DNA of 14,578 nt, taken from NCBI GenBank assembly GCA_900770295.1, contig CAAGJQ010000067.1, forward strand, positions 1-14,578, in the 5' to 3' direction. The position numbers and the translations under genes were made by a program. Positions 14,420 to 14,578 of the stretch are shown here, one piece after another. The stretch's first letter is position 1. Every line of letters starts with the position of its first letter. The DNA is from an uncultured Oscillibacter sp. (GTDB lineage Bacteria > Bacillota > Clostridia > Oscillospirales > Oscillospiraceae). The notes under the pieces were generated by a model. The model did not search any database, was not told where the DNA came from, and saw nothing but the letters and a program-made list of their open reading frames with translations.

Positions 14420-14578
14420 AGACTTCATTAAAAAGTAGACTTTGTCTACTTTTTATAGTGCCGAAGACGCGTTGAAGTCTTATGAGACGGCATTTGTGCC
14501 TCTGGCACAAATGGGCGACGCGCTCAGCGGCGCCTCTTCCATAGAAAATATCCATTTTCTATGGAAGAATCGTATGAA
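14420..14578. repeat. Second run of nested and consecutive hairpins at the window edge
   Basis: AGACTTCA (14420-14427) and TGAAGTCT (14473-14480) enclose an 11-bp stem, AAAAAGTAGAC (14430-14440) with GTCTACTTTTT (14444-14454). Next come CATTTGTGCC (14491-14500) with GGCACAAATG (14504-14513), and a 15-bp perfect stem 14535-14549 with 14554-14568. No ORF is convincing. The architecture resembles the element at 4732-4993, although the sequence differs. It probably continues beyond the window. A TATACT (14408-14413) lies just upstream but lacks a clear -35. Confidence 0.55.

Overview
The window reads as ordinary chromosome from a GC-rich, Gram-positive Clostridia-type bacterium, most likely a gut Oscillospiraceae relative (inference). 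The signs are an RNase J gene, strong AGGAGG-type ribosome binding sites, sigma-A-like promoters, a lipoprotein solute-binding protein with a lipobox, and short AT-rich gaps between GC-rich genes. I see no phage, IS transposase, CRISPR array, tRNA or rRNA.

Left part (1-3300). The window opens inside an RNase J gene, followed by a terminator and a strongly pyrimidine-biased spacer. Next is a small orphan gene with a DUF6291-like domain, which sits behind a leader hairpin. Converging on it from the minus strand is a two-gene membrane operon: a short NfeD (OB-fold) protein and a stomatin/SPFH protein, joined by an ATGA overlap. The terminator of that operon lies inside the 3' end of the DUF6291 gene.

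Middle part (3200-5900). A xanthine/urate-type NCS2 permease has a very good promoter and a perfect palindrome near its transcription start. It converges on an AraC-family regulator. Between the two lies a roughly 260-bp element with inverted ends, packed with consecutive hairpins. Its outer edges form outward-facing terminators for both neighbours. This is the most unusual structure in the window.

Right part (5900-14320). This is an alpha-glucan module. The AraC regulator is divergent from a GT35 glycogen/maltodextrin phosphorylase, with nested palindromes between them. After a strong terminator comes a LacI regulator with its own consensus promoter and a tandem LacI-type operator just downstream of the start site. 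Then follow a CUT1 sugar-binding lipoprotein, a terminator, two MalF/MalG-type permeases and a GH77 4-alpha-glucanotransferase (MalQ). Together these would import malto-oligosaccharides, disproportionate them (MalQ) and phosphorolyse them to glucose-1-phosphate (GlgP). The transporter ATPase is absent and must be encoded elsewhere.

Right edge (14320-14578). A GC-rich hairpin is followed by another run of nested and consecutive hairpins that continues to the end of the window. It looks like a second structured repeat or an untranslated RNA region.
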